Positions 35,132 to 42,506 of a stretch of DNA of 64,000 bases are shown piece by piece. The notes under the pieces were generated by a model. That model made no database searches, was not told the origin of the DNA, and worked only from the letters and a program-made list of their open reading frames with translations. Source of the DNA: Candidatus Accumulibacter similis (GTDB lineage: Bacteria > Pseudomonadota > Gammaproteobacteria > Burkholderiales > Rhodocyclaceae); assembly GCA_013347225.1 (NCBI GenBank), contig CP054595.1, positions 1,488,001 through 1,552,000 of the forward strand. Reading direction: 5' to 3'. A program made the position numbers and the translations under genes. Position 1 is the stretch's first letter; each line of letters starts with the position of its first letter.

Positions 35132-35139
35132 TGGGCATC

Positions 35140-35652
35140 ATGAAACGACCGTCCACCGCTTCTGATCACCTTGAATGGGAGGCGCTCGTTGGCCGTGCCC
35201 TTCTTAGGTTCGGAGACATCGAGTATGTTTCCGTTCGGTGTTTGGACGTGATACCTGACGAGAGAGTTTTCGCTTCAACAGTGAGCTTGGATTTCTCACG
35301 CCGAGTTGATGTCCTTCTCGAAATCTTAGACAATCGAAAGGTATTGGCCCCGCCGCTATCTCGGCTACGGGACGGGTTCAAACGAGCTAAGGAACTTGCA
35401 AAGACAAGAAACCTAATCGCCCACAACCCCTTGATGCTGAACCTATACGTGAATCCTGAGACGCAGGAGTCGAAAGCAATATATCGGATTGACGCGGCTC
35501 GCTCGGGAAAGCATTCGATAACACTAGAGGAGTTAAAGGAATTTTCTGTCGAAGTGGATGATCTCGCCGCTACGATCTGGTTGGAGTTTGGGAATGTTGC
35601 TGGAGATGATGGCCAAGTATGGAAAGAGTTCACCTACATACCAGAGCCATGA
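35140..35652 (+). CDS. Hypothetical cassette protein with R-x4-H motif (cassette 10)
   Basis: The product has 170 residues from the ATG at 35140, eight bases after the intron. I do not recognise a family with confidence. It is helical, with LVGRALLRFGDIEYVSVRCL and a central KTRNLIAHNPLML. The R-N-L-I-A-H segment has the spacing of the HEPN ribonuclease motif, and the C-terminal helix is acidic. The start and stop contexts are complementary (CATGATGCCCAAC) because they are the two ends of the cassette. The gene is AT-rich. Confidence 0.7.
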   Translation: MKRPSTASDHLEWEALVGRALLRFGDIEYVSVRCLDVIPDERVFASTVSLDFSRRVDVLLEILDNRKVLAPPLSRLRDGFKRAKELAKTRNLIAHNPLMLNLYVNPETQESKAIYRIDAARSGKHSITLEELKEFSVEVDDLAATIWLEFGNVAGDDGQVWKEFTYIPEP

Positions 35653-35653
35653 T

Positions 35654-35725
35654 GCCCAACCCTCCACTCCAGAGGGACGCTACGCCGGAGAGCCGGCTTC
35701 GCGACCCTGAGCTAGCACGTTGGCG
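35654..35725 (+). other. attC-10 recombination site
   Basis: R'' is GCCCAAC (35654-35660) and R' is GTTGGCG (35719-35725), the last base not fitting the consensus. Arms are CACTCCAGAGGG and CCCTGAGCTAG, with a GCCGG/CCGGC core. Thirteen bases ending at R'' complement the start of cassette 10 across the intron junction. Confidence 0.88.
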
Positions 35726-35764
35726 CACAGTCAACCCCATCGGCACCTCACCGGAACACCTCAT

Positions 35765-36742
35765 ATGACTCAGCTTCGGATGACAGTTTTGGGTAGTGGG
35801 TCAGTGGGCCTGGCGATTGCTGCGACGTACGCCCGCGCTGGGGTAGACGTGACCGTGCTTGCAAGAGGCGCGACAGTACAGCTCTTGCGCCAAGAGGGAA
35901 TCACTGTTACCGGCGTGAGTGGTAACCACTGGATCGAGCCACAGCGCTTGAAAATTTCCAACGCGGAGAATCCAAGTCCAGAAGACGTCAACTGCGACTT
36001 CTTGATCGTTGCAACCAAGGCCTATCAGGTTCAGGAAGTCCTAAGGAGTTTGATGGCAAGCACCAGCACTTCCGCTGCGCCGAGAGCAGTCCTGCTTCTG
36101 CAAAACGGGTGGGGCTCGGCTGACGAGGCTCGCTCCATCCTCCCGGCCGAAGTGGAGATCTTCTCGAGCATCATGATGATTGGGATAGAGAGACGAACTC
36201 CAACCCAGATAAACGTCAATGTGCAGGCGAGCCCCATTCGCGTTGGAACACTATTTGCATCTGCGTCCGACAAGATGAAGGAGGCTGTAGAGCTAGGCAA
36301 AGCGGGCTTTCTCCCCATCACCTATGAAGACAACATTGAGCCCGCGATCCTCACCAAGTTCTTGTTCAATACCTGTCTAAATGCCATCGGTGCAGTGACG
36401 AGAATGACCTATGGCGAGTTGGTGAGTAATCAGCACACCAGAAAGCTGATATCCGGCGTTGCAGATGAGACCATCAGAGTCATCCAGGCCGAACGAAAAC
36501 TGACACTGGCGCAAAGCGGAGAGGAGTACGTGGAGAAGTCGCTCACGCCATTTGTTCTGCCAAAGGCAGCAGCTCATCGCTCTTCAATGCTTCAAGATGT
36601 CGAAGCCGGACGCCGAACCGAGGTCGAGTACCTCAATGGGGCAGTCGTTCGCATGGGCAACGGCCAAGGCATCGTGACTCCATACAACGATGCGGTGTCC
36701 AGCCTCATTCGTGCCAGGGAAGCCAGTGTCGCCGCTGCGTGA
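35765..36742 (+). CDS. Ketopantoate reductase family (PanE/ApbA-like) protein (cassette 11)
   Basis: The product has 325 residues. The N-terminal Rossmann motif is MTVLGSGSVGLAIAATYARA (G-x-G-x-x-G); the family continues with DFLIVATKAYQVQEVLRSL, VLLLQNGWGSADEA and a C-terminal helical domain with FLFNTCLNAIGAVTRMTYGE and RRTEVEYLNGAVVRMG. The Lys and Asn/Glu positions of PanE catalysis appear present. It likely reduces a 2-keto acid or lactone with NADPH. The window's own panBCD genes make ketopantoate a tempting substrate, but that is only inference. Confidence 0.82.
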   Translation: MTQLRMTVLGSGSVGLAIAATYARAGVDVTVLARGATVQLLRQEGITVTGVSGNHWIEPQRLKISNAENPSPEDVNCDFLIVATKAYQVQEVLRSLMASTSTSAAPRAVLLLQNGWGSADEARSILPAEVEIFSSIMMIGIERRTPTQINVNVQASPIRVGTLFASASDKMKEAVELGKAGFLPITYEDNIEPAILTKFLFNTCLNAIGAVTRMTYGELVSNQHTRKLISGVADETIRVIQAERKLTLAQSGEEYVEKSLTPFVLPKAAAHRSSMLQDVEAGRRTEVEYLNGAVVRMGNGQGIVTPYNDAVSSLIRAREASVAAA

Positions 36743-36754
36743 GTGCGCCCTCTC

Positions 36755-36874
36755 GTTCAACCCTGACCCGCTACGGCAGGCGCTGTAAGGCCGGGCAACG
36801 CCAGTGTGTACCATCGTCGTCGCTCGGCCTTACAGCGCCCGCCTCCGCGGTCAGGGCTAACTCGAACGTTACCG
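36755..36874 (+). other. attC-11 recombination site (long, atypical left box)
   Basis: This site of about 120 bases has strong arms CCCTGACC/GGTCAGGG and GGCGCTGTAAGGCCG/CGGCCTTACAGCGCC. R' is GTTACCG (36868-36874). The left box GTTCAAC (36755-36761) does not complement the cassette 11 start (GTTGGCGCAC); instead GTGCGCC, which does complement it, lies 6-12 bases further left, separated by CTCTCGTTC. Confidence 0.75.
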
Positions 36875-37026
36875 TGAAAGCCCCCCGAGGTAGCGACGTG
36901 CCGATCTCCCTGCTGACGAGCAGCATCGATTGGAGATCCGCTGGGCCCGACCCCAGGTTGTCAGCGGTGCATCAGGCGGCAGTGCGCGCTGCCGGAATGC
37001 TGGGCGTGGGCCACTTGCCGATGGCC

Positions 37027-37428
37027 TTAGGCTTCACAGGGCACACAGCGCAGCCCGAGGTGCTGCTCAAACGGGTCGAAGTCCCGGTCCGAGTGCAAGA
37101 GCTCCAGCTTGTCCACGATGCAGCGCGTCGCGATCACGGTGTCAATGGTCTTGCGCACCGTCAGCCCCAGGGCACGCAGTCGGCGGTAGTTTCGCGCAGC
37201 CTCAATAGCCACGTGTTGGCCACCAAGTGGTACGACGGTCAGACTCGGCAGCATCCGGCGCACCTCGTTGAACTCCTTGTCCGTCCCGCAGCCTTGCAGC
37301 ACCTCGGTCAAGATCAAGTCACCTACTGCCAGCGGCACGGTGCCCAACAATGCGTCGAGCTTGTCCGCCTGCGGAGTCGGTGTACCCCGCAGGTAATCCA
37401 CCCAGACACTCGAGTCAACCAGAATCAC
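37027..37428 (-). CDS. vapC: VapC-like PIN-domain ribonuclease toxin (cassette 12, inverted)
   Basis: The product has 133 residues. The PIN-domain acidic residues lie in MILVDSSVWVDYLRG, LILTEVLQGC, TVRKTIDTVIATRCI and LLHSDRDFDPFEQHLGL, the expected spacing for a metal-dependent RNase. The GTG start overlaps the upstream vapB stop (GTGA). VapC toxins usually cleave tRNA or rRNA; the target here is unknown. In cassette arrays such modules are thought to stabilise the array. It is read on the - strand, against the array direction. Confidence 0.9.
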   Translation of the reverse strand: MILVDSSVWVDYLRGTPTPQADKLDALLGTVPLAVGDLILTEVLQGCGTDKEFNEVRRMLPSLTVVPLGGQHVAIEAARNYRRLRALGLTVRKTIDTVIATRCIVDKLELLHSDRDFDPFEQHLGLRCVPCEA

Positions 37429-37619
37429 TTGTCGCGCCTCATGGTGTCCAGGTCACCTTGCCACTGAACCTTACCCCGAAGCCTGCGCACCTCGGCCTGG
37501 CGGCTCATCTGCAAGAGGGTTCGAAGTCCGAGCTCTACGGCTTCCTTCTTGGTCTTGGCTCCGCTGGCCTTCAATGCGTCGGCCATGAGCTTGTCGTCAA
37601 TCACAATGTTCGTCCGCAT
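37425..37619 (-). CDS. vapB: VapB-like antitoxin (cassette 12)
   Basis: The product has 64 residues: MRTNIVIDDKLMADALKASG, then KTKKEAVELGLRTLLQMSRQ, a ribbon-helix-helix N-terminus of the VapB/DUF2191 type, and a basic C-terminal tail (LRGKVQWQGDLDTMRRDK) that should clamp VapC. It precedes and overlaps vapC as usual. The start codon lies inside the inverted repeat at 37618-37647, consistent with autoregulation. Confidence 0.88.
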   Translation of the reverse strand: MRTNIVIDDKLMADALKASGAKTKKEAVELGLRTLLQMSRQAEVRRLRGKVQWQGDLDTMRRDK

Positions 37620-37647
37620 GTGTATCTCCAGCGATGTAGATACACAT
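37618..37647 (-). promoter_or_regulatory. Candidate VapB(C) operator
   Basis: A perfect 10-base inverted repeat, ATGTGTATCT (37618-37627) and AGATACACAT (37638-37647), has a 10-base spacer and covers the vapB start codon and leader. A possible -10 (TACAAT on the - strand, about 37644-37649) overlaps it. This is the typical layout for TA autorepression. Confidence 0.7.
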
Positions 37648-37670
37648 TGTACAGCGTAGCGAGTGAAGCA

Positions 37671-38011
37671 GACCCGTCGGACGAGAGGCACCACCTTCGC
37701 CGCCGTCGTCGCAGAGCCTGGAGAAACCCTGCTTGGTTGGCAAGCGTACTTCGGAATCGCCGAGGTGCTGAGCCCTCTGCGCGACCTCGACAAGTGGGTC
37801 CTTTGCCCGTTACGCTGCCATCTCTGGCAGAAATGGGGTCGAGCGGGCTATCGGGAACTGCGCAAAACGTGGCGTGTCTGTGCGAGAAGCGTGGCATACC
37901 AGCAAGTCCGCACACGGTCCATGGCGGGTGTCGCAGACGCCGGCCCTGTCGATCGCGCTCCCGTAGCGCTTCTTCGAAAAAATGGGACTGCCGAGCCTCG
38001 CGCCGCGGCAG
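37671..38011 (+). pseudogene. Remnant of a group II intron reverse transcriptase (maturase end)
   Basis: From GACCCGTCGG at 37671 the sequence parallels the last 340 bases of the intact RT gene (34708-35047), with substitutions and at least one single-base insertion near 37866 that breaks the frame. The stop codon position is altered. Everything 5' of it is missing, replaced by vapBC. Confidence 0.85.
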
Positions 38012-38095
38012 GAATTTGCTTCATCGAACCGCCGGATACGTGACCCGTTCGTCCGGTGGTGTGGGGGAGGCCGCGAGGCTTTCCCCTATCCCGAT
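37671..38095 (+). mobile_element. 3' remnant of a third group II intron (copy 3)
   Basis: This holds the RT 3' end, domain V (CCGCCGGA/TCCGGTGG, as in copy 2) and the CCCTATCCCGAT end at 38095. The base after the end is C, not the T of a TGGGC exon, so its right junction does not restore an R' box. The ribozyme 5' domains and the attC that should precede it are deleted. Confidence 0.85.
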
Positions 38096-38126
38096 CAGAT
38101 CTCGGCAGGAAAATCGAAGGATCGTG

Positions 38127-38768
38127 ATGACACAGCTGCTCGACCTGGCGCTCATCAGCGAGAAGACGCTCAAGCACTACAACGAGCGCGCCGCCGAGTT
38201 TTGGGAAGGTACGCGCGACCACGACGTGAAGCAAAACATCGAGGCGCTGCTGCGGCACATCCGCGGAGGCCCCTCGTTCCGCATTCTCGATTTCGGATGC
38301 GGCCCTGGGCGTGACCTGGCGGTTTTTCGCTCTCTGGGCCACGAGCCGATCGGCCTCGAAGGGGCCTCGCAGCTCGCCGCCATGGCGCGCGAGTACAGTG
38401 GCTGTGAGGTCTGGGAGCAGGATTTCCTTGCGTTGAAGCTTCCCGCCGGCCGGTTCGACGGCATCTTCGCCAACGCGTCGCTGTTCCATGTGCCATCCGC
38501 AGAGCTGCCGCGCGTGTTGAGGGAATTGGGTGCTGCGCTCAAACGCGATGGCGTGCTCTTCACCTCGAACCCTCGGGGGAATAACGAAGAGGGATGGAAT
38601 GGCGGGCGGTATGGCGCGTATCACGACCTCAAGTCATGGCGCGCGTTTCTTGAGCGGGCAGCCTTCGAGGAGTTGGAGCACTACTATCGCCCGCCGGGGC
38701 TGCCGCTCGAGCGACAGCCTTGGCTTGCAAGCGTGTGGCGGAAGCGCGGTGAATCGGTCGAGATCTGA
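38127..38768 (+). CDS. Class I SAM-dependent methyltransferase
   Basis: The product has 213 residues from the ATG at 38127 with an AAGG site nearby. Motif I is [20 protein letters not shown], the acidic binding residue lies in [17 protein letters not shown], and [20 protein letters not shown] and [18 protein letters not shown] follow. The substrate is unknown; the layout resembles small-molecule O- or N-methyltransferases of the UbiE/tellurite-resistance type. It lies just right of the intron remnant with no attC after it, so it may be the first non-cassette gene or part of a cassette that lost its site. Confidence 0.85.
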   Translation: MTQLLDLALISEKTLKHYNERAAEFWEGTRDHDVKQNIEALLRHIRGGPSFRILDFGCGPGRDLAVFRSLGHEPIGLEGASQLAAMAREYSGCEVWEQDFLALKLPAGRFDGIFANASLFHVPSAELPRVLRELGAALKRDGVLFTSNPRGNNEEGWNGGRYGAYHDLKSWRAFLERAAFEELEHYYRPPGLPLERQPWLASVWRKRGESVEI

Positions 38769-38992
38769 AAACGCGTTCGAGCGGAGTGCCCGCCATCAAA
38801 GGGGCAGGGTCGGTTTTCGGCGGTTTTCCAAAGGTCGGCACTGACGAGACGGCCGCCGTCGAGGCGCTTCAGTACAACGCGCTTTGTCTGTCGCCGAGGC
38901 GCCAAGGCCAACGCCGGACGCTTTCGGCGCGGCAGATGGAGGCCATTGGGCCGCATGAACCGCAAGCACTGCATCCAACGGAGGTTCCCACC

Positions 38993-39313
38993 ATGCTGAT
39001 GACCACAACCCCGAACATCGAAGGCAAGAAGATCGTCCGCTACTGCGGGGTAATCACCGGCGAGGCAATCCTCGGCGCAAACATCTTCAAGGACATGTTT
39101 GCCGGCATCCGGGACATCGTAGGCGGACGTTCGGCGACCTACGAGAAAGAACTGCAGCGAGCGCGGGACATCGCTCTTGCCGAACTCCGCGAGCGCGCTT
39201 CTCAAGTCGGCGCGAACGCTGTGGTCGGCATCGACCTCGACTACGAAGTTCTGGGGCAAGGCAACGGAATGCTCATGGTTTCCGCAAGCGGTACCGCCGT
39301 GGTTTTCGAGTGA
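38993..39313 (+). CDS. YbjQ/UPF0145 family protein
   Basis: The product has 106 residues and a GGAGG site directly upstream. The family pattern is clear: [20 protein letters not shown], then [40 protein letters not shown] and [12 protein letters not shown]. The fold is a small alpha/beta pentamer of unknown role (sometimes annotated as heavy-metal-binding). The 224 bases before it (38769-38992) hold no gene I can support. Confidence 0.9.
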   Translation: MLMTTTPNIEGKKIVRYCGVITGEAILGANIFKDMFAGIRDIVGGRSATYEKELQRARDIALAELRERASQVGANAVVGIDLDYEVLGQGNGMLMVSASGTAVVFE

Positions 39314-39478
39314 CCGCATCCCGACGCACAACCGCGCATGGCGGTCCATCAGCGCTTTGATGCGGTCGATCGCGCCAAGCCTGCTGCGATCCGTCCACAG
39401 AAACGCGGTCCGAAGCCGCGGTCGGAAGTCGGCGGGGCGGCCGAGCTTTCGTCTCCCGGCTGATGCCGGTGCTGGCGG

Positions 39479-41833
39479 TTACTGTGCGCCGTCAGCGAAA
39501 CTGCGGAGGGCGGCGATGATGTCGACGTTGCCGGGATGGCGCTGGTCGGCGCGGCGCAGGAGCGCGAGGGCTTCGCTCCGCCTGCCGGCACCGTGCAGCG
39601 CGATCGCCTCGACGTAGAGGAAGCGCGGGTTGTCCGGTGCGAGGCGTGCGGCCGCGGAGAGTTCCTTCAGCGCTGCCCGCTGGTCGCCCTGGCGTACGAG
39701 CAGCAAGCCGAGTGCATGGTGCAGGTCGGCATTGCGCGGCATGCGGGCGAGTCCGCGCCGCAGCACGCCTTCCCCCTCGGCGTCGCGACCGAGCTGCCGC
39801 AGTGCGTCGGCGAGGTTGACGTAGGCCGGCTCGAACAGTGGATCGAGCGCGATCGCCTGTTCGAAGGCCGCCAGTGCCTCGTCGCTGCGCCCCTGGCGCA
39901 AACGCAGGATGCCGAGATTGAGCCGGCCCGACGGCCAGTCGGCCTCCAGATCGAGCGCGGTCTGGTATTCCTGCATCGCGGCGGCGTGCGCTTGCTGTCG
40001 CTCGGCGCCGAGGCGGTCGGCGGGGACGTCGGCGAGCACGCGCGCCGCCTCGATGCGGACGCCGCGTACCGGATCCGAGAGCAGCGGCGCGGCGGCTTCG
40101 CTGCGCGTCGCGGGCGGTGCCGCCGCGAGCAGGCCGAGCGCGGCGATGCGCAGCAGGGGATCCGGGTCCGCGAGCAGCGCTCCCGCCGTCTGCAGCGTCG
40201 CCGGGGTGGCGTGCGACTGGGCGAGGGTCGCCGCCGTCGCCCGGATGATCCCCGGCGCTGCCGGGTTGCGTGCGAGGTCGAGCAGATCGGGCAGCGCCAG
40301 GATGCCGCGCGTCGCGCCCGCATGCAGGGTCGGCCCGTAGCTCGGGCGATCACGCCAGGCCCTGCCGTACCAGCGATCCATGGCGCTCGCCGCCCACTCG
40401 GGCTTGCGGTCGACATGACACTGGTTGCAGGCGTTCGGCGTTCCGAGCGACAGCGAGAGGTCGGGGCGCGGAACGCGCAGGCTGTGGTCCTGCCGGGCGT
40501 GGATCACCATGTAGTTCTGCGTTGGCATGTGGCAGTTGATGCACTGCGCACCCTTGCTGCCGCTGACGTGCCGGTGGTGTCCGGGTGCGTCGTACTCGGC
40601 GGCATTGTGGCAGCGACTGCAGAGCGCGTTGCCGGCGGCACGGGTCCGCAGCGAGTGCGGCTCGTGGCAATCCATGCAGGTGACGCCGCTCTGCTGCATC
40701 CTGCTCTGCAGGAAGGAAGCCCAGACATAGACCTCCTCCCGCTGCTGGCCATCGGCATGGTAGTTGGGGGCGGTGAGCATCGCCAGACGGTGGCTGTCTT
40801 CGAGAACCGCGCCGGGCCTGCGCTCTTCGCTCAGGGTCGCGCGGCGCGCGTGGCAGGGGGCGCAGACGTTCATTCCGGCGGGGTCGGCGGGGCGGTCGCG
40901 CACGGCGACGCGGGCGCCGTCGGCGGGAAACTTCCACGCCTCGCGCCAGCGGCTGCCGAGCCGCGGCAGCCCGATGTCGCCCTGCGCGGGATACGGTGGC
41001 CGTGCCATGCGAGCCCACTCGACGTGCCGCGAACCCTGGCCGTGGCAGGCCTCGCAGGCGACGTTGATTTCGCTGTAGGTGGTCCGGTAGCTGTTGCTGG
41101 CGGCGTCGTAGCCCTTGCGCAGCTTGGTCGAGTGGCATTCCGCGCACTGCAGGGCCCAGTTCTGGTAGTTGCCGGTCCAGTGCAGCGGATCGTCGTGGGC
41201 GACGCGGCGCTCGGGTTGCAGGTGGAACCAGCGTTGTCCACCCTGCTCCTGCGGGCGCGCATCCCAGGCGATCGACAGCGCCTGGTAGCGGCCGCCGGGA
41301 AAGGCGATCAGGTACTGCTGCAGGGGGTAGACGCCGAAGGTGTGGCTGATCTCGTAGTCGGCGGGCTTGCCGTCGGGACCCTCGGTGCGCACGAAGAAGC
41401 GGTCGCCGCGCCGGTAGAAGCGGGATTCGACGCCATGCTGACGGAACTTCGCGTCGGCGAAATCGCCGAGCACCGTCTGCGGATTCGCTGCCTGCATCGC
41501 GCGATCGTGATTCGATCCGGACCAGGCCCGGTATTCGGCTTCGTGGCAGCTCTTGCAGGCGGCGGCGCCGACGTGGCTCGCCGGCCTGCCGTCTTCGGGG
41601 GTACCGATCGCCGCGGCTGCGGCCGGCGATTCCGGCACCCGGCCGCGCGTCGCGTAGAGGGCGATGCCGGCGGCGACGGCGATGAGCAGCAGCAGGCCGA
41701 CGGCCAGCAGGGTCCTGCGCCTCTGCGGCGCCGGCGCATCCGCTGTGGCGGTCGCGGAAGCCGTCGCGGAAGCGGTCACGGAGGCGGCTGCGGATAGCGG
41801 CGCAGCAGCCTGGCGCCTGGCTTTTCGGGTCAT
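39479..41833 (-). CDS. Eight-heme c-type cytochrome with HEAT-like and TPR repeats
   Basis: The product has 784 residues from the ATG at 41833; longer starts lie in unrelated sequence. An Ala/Thr-rich cytoplasmic lead and one membrane helix (about 41-60) anchor it. Eight CxxCH heme sites follow: CKSCH (93-97), CAECH, CEACH, CAPCH, CMDCH, CSRCH, CINCH and CNQCH. After the heme region come HEAT-like repeats, then TPRs (LNLGILRLRQGRSDEALAAF, LADALRQLGRDAEGEGVLRR). It is likely a periplasmic electron carrier or oxidoreductase on the outer face of the inner membrane. The substrate is unknown. Confidence 0.85.
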   Translation of the reverse strand: MTRKARRQAAAPLSAAASVTASATASATATADAPAPQRRRTLLAVGLLLLIAVAAGIALYATRGRVPESPAAAAAIGTPEDGRPASHVGAAACKSCHEAEYRAWSGSNHDRAMQAANPQTVLGDFADAKFRQHGVESRFYRRGDRFFVRTEGPDGKPADYEISHTFGVYPLQQYLIAFPGGRYQALSIAWDARPQEQGGQRWFHLQPERRVAHDDPLHWTGNYQNWALQCAECHSTKLRKGYDAASNSYRTTYSEINVACEACHGQGSRHVEWARMARPPYPAQGDIGLPRLGSRWREAWKFPADGARVAVRDRPADPAGMNVCAPCHARRATLSEERRPGAVLEDSHRLAMLTAPNYHADGQQREEVYVWASFLQSRMQQSGVTCMDCHEPHSLRTRAAGNALCSRCHNAAEYDAPGHHRHVSGSKGAQCINCHMPTQNYMVIHARQDHSLRVPRPDLSLSLGTPNACNQCHVDRKPEWAASAMDRWYGRAWRDRPSYGPTLHAGATRGILALPDLLDLARNPAAPGIIRATAATLAQSHATPATLQTAGALLADPDPLLRIAALGLLAAAPPATRSEAAAPLLSDPVRGVRIEAARVLADVPADRLGAERQQAHAAAMQEYQTALDLEADWPSGRLNLGILRLRQGRSDEALAAFEQAIALDPLFEPAYVNLADALRQLGRDAEGEGVLRRGLARMPRNADLHHALGLLLVRQGDQRAALKELSAAARLAPDNPRFLYVEAIALHGAGRRSEALALLRRADQRHPGNVDIIAALRSFADGAQ

Positions 41834-42014
41834 CGTGGGCGGTGCAGGTGGGGCAGTGGCGGGATGGGCAATGGTAGCACTGCACGCCTGCGGCCGCTCG
41901 CCCGGTGGCCGGCGCCGATGAACCGCCGCGCGCCGCCTGCCGGCGCTGCTGCTCGGGAATGTGCGGCCGGAGCCGGCCGTTGCGGCCTTCCTGGGGTCGC
42001 CGGGCGGTGCTGTT

Positions 42015-42386
42015 TCAGTCCCGCCCGCGTCGCCCCAACAGCGCCACGATGGCGATGAACAGCAGGCCGCCGCCGAGAACCAGCGCAAAGACGAGCTGCC
42101 GCTCGGAAAGCCCGAGGAAGTTGATCGGCAAGCCCCAGCGGCACGCCAGCGGATAGACCGCGAGCGCGAAGCCCATGCCGGCGAGCGTTGCCAGGGATCC
42201 CCGCAGGTCGTTGCGCAGTCGGAAGCGCAGCATCGCGAACGGCAGATCGCGGACCTTTTCCCGCGGCAGATCGCTGAATAGCTGGTGACCACCCTTCCTG
42301 CCGAGGGTGAAATGGATGATCAGGGCCGGCAGCAGGATGGCGGCTGCAAGTGCCAGGAAGAAGGAGCCGGGAGTCCAGTGGTTCAT
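42015..42386 (-). CDS. Small hypothetical membrane protein
   Basis: The product has 123 residues and three likely membrane helices (FFLALAAAILLPALIIHFTL; LATLAGMGFALAVYPLAC; LVFALVLGGGLLFIAIVALL) around a basic loop (LPREKVRDLPFAMLRFRLRN). I do not recognise the family. It lies upstream of the multiheme cytochrome on the same strand, 181 bases away, and could be co-expressed. Confidence 0.6.
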   Translation of the reverse strand: MNHWTPGSFFLALAAAILLPALIIHFTLGRKGGHQLFSDLPREKVRDLPFAMLRFRLRNDLRGSLATLAGMGFALAVYPLACRWGLPINFLGLSERQLVFALVLGGGLLFIAIVALLGRRGRD

Positions 42387-42506
42387 CGCGCAATCCTTGC
42401 CATCGGCTTTCTCGCCGGGAGCGGCGGCGCGGCCGTCACCCCATGCCGGGATGAGAACGCACTCTAGCAGAACGGGAAGGCGCAGTGGCGCTGCGGCGGG
42501 TGTCGC

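Larger units (their letters stand above)
24763..38095. mobile_element. Chromosomal integron: intI, attI and a cassette array with group II introns
   Basis: The element comprises intI (-), a candidate attI at 25933, eleven attC sites between 26786 and 36874, and a truncated last cassette ended by an intron remnant at 38095. All attC sites have the same orientation, with the R' box (GTTRRRY-like) on the right, so cassettes entered at the left next to intI. Cassette boundaries were checked one by one by the complementarity between each cassette's first bases and the opening of its own attC; cassette 11 fails this test. The attC sites are related but not identical, from 57 to about 120 bases, unlike highly uniform superintegron repeats. 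Genes right of 38095 lack visible attC sites. Confidence 0.9.

Noticed and set aside
26786..36874. The recurring attC sequences considered as a CRISPR array
   Set aside because: Spacing is irregular and gene-sized, and the repeats are imperfect palindromes of different lengths with R boxes; they are attC sites.
38127..39313. Methyltransferase and YbjQ genes considered as additional cassettes
   Set aside because: No attC could be found after either gene; they may be cassettes that lost their sites, but the sequence does not show it.
39323..39332. GACGCACAAC, identical to the opening of attC-1, considered as a further attC
   Set aside because: No partner R' box or attC-like stem follows within a reasonable distance.
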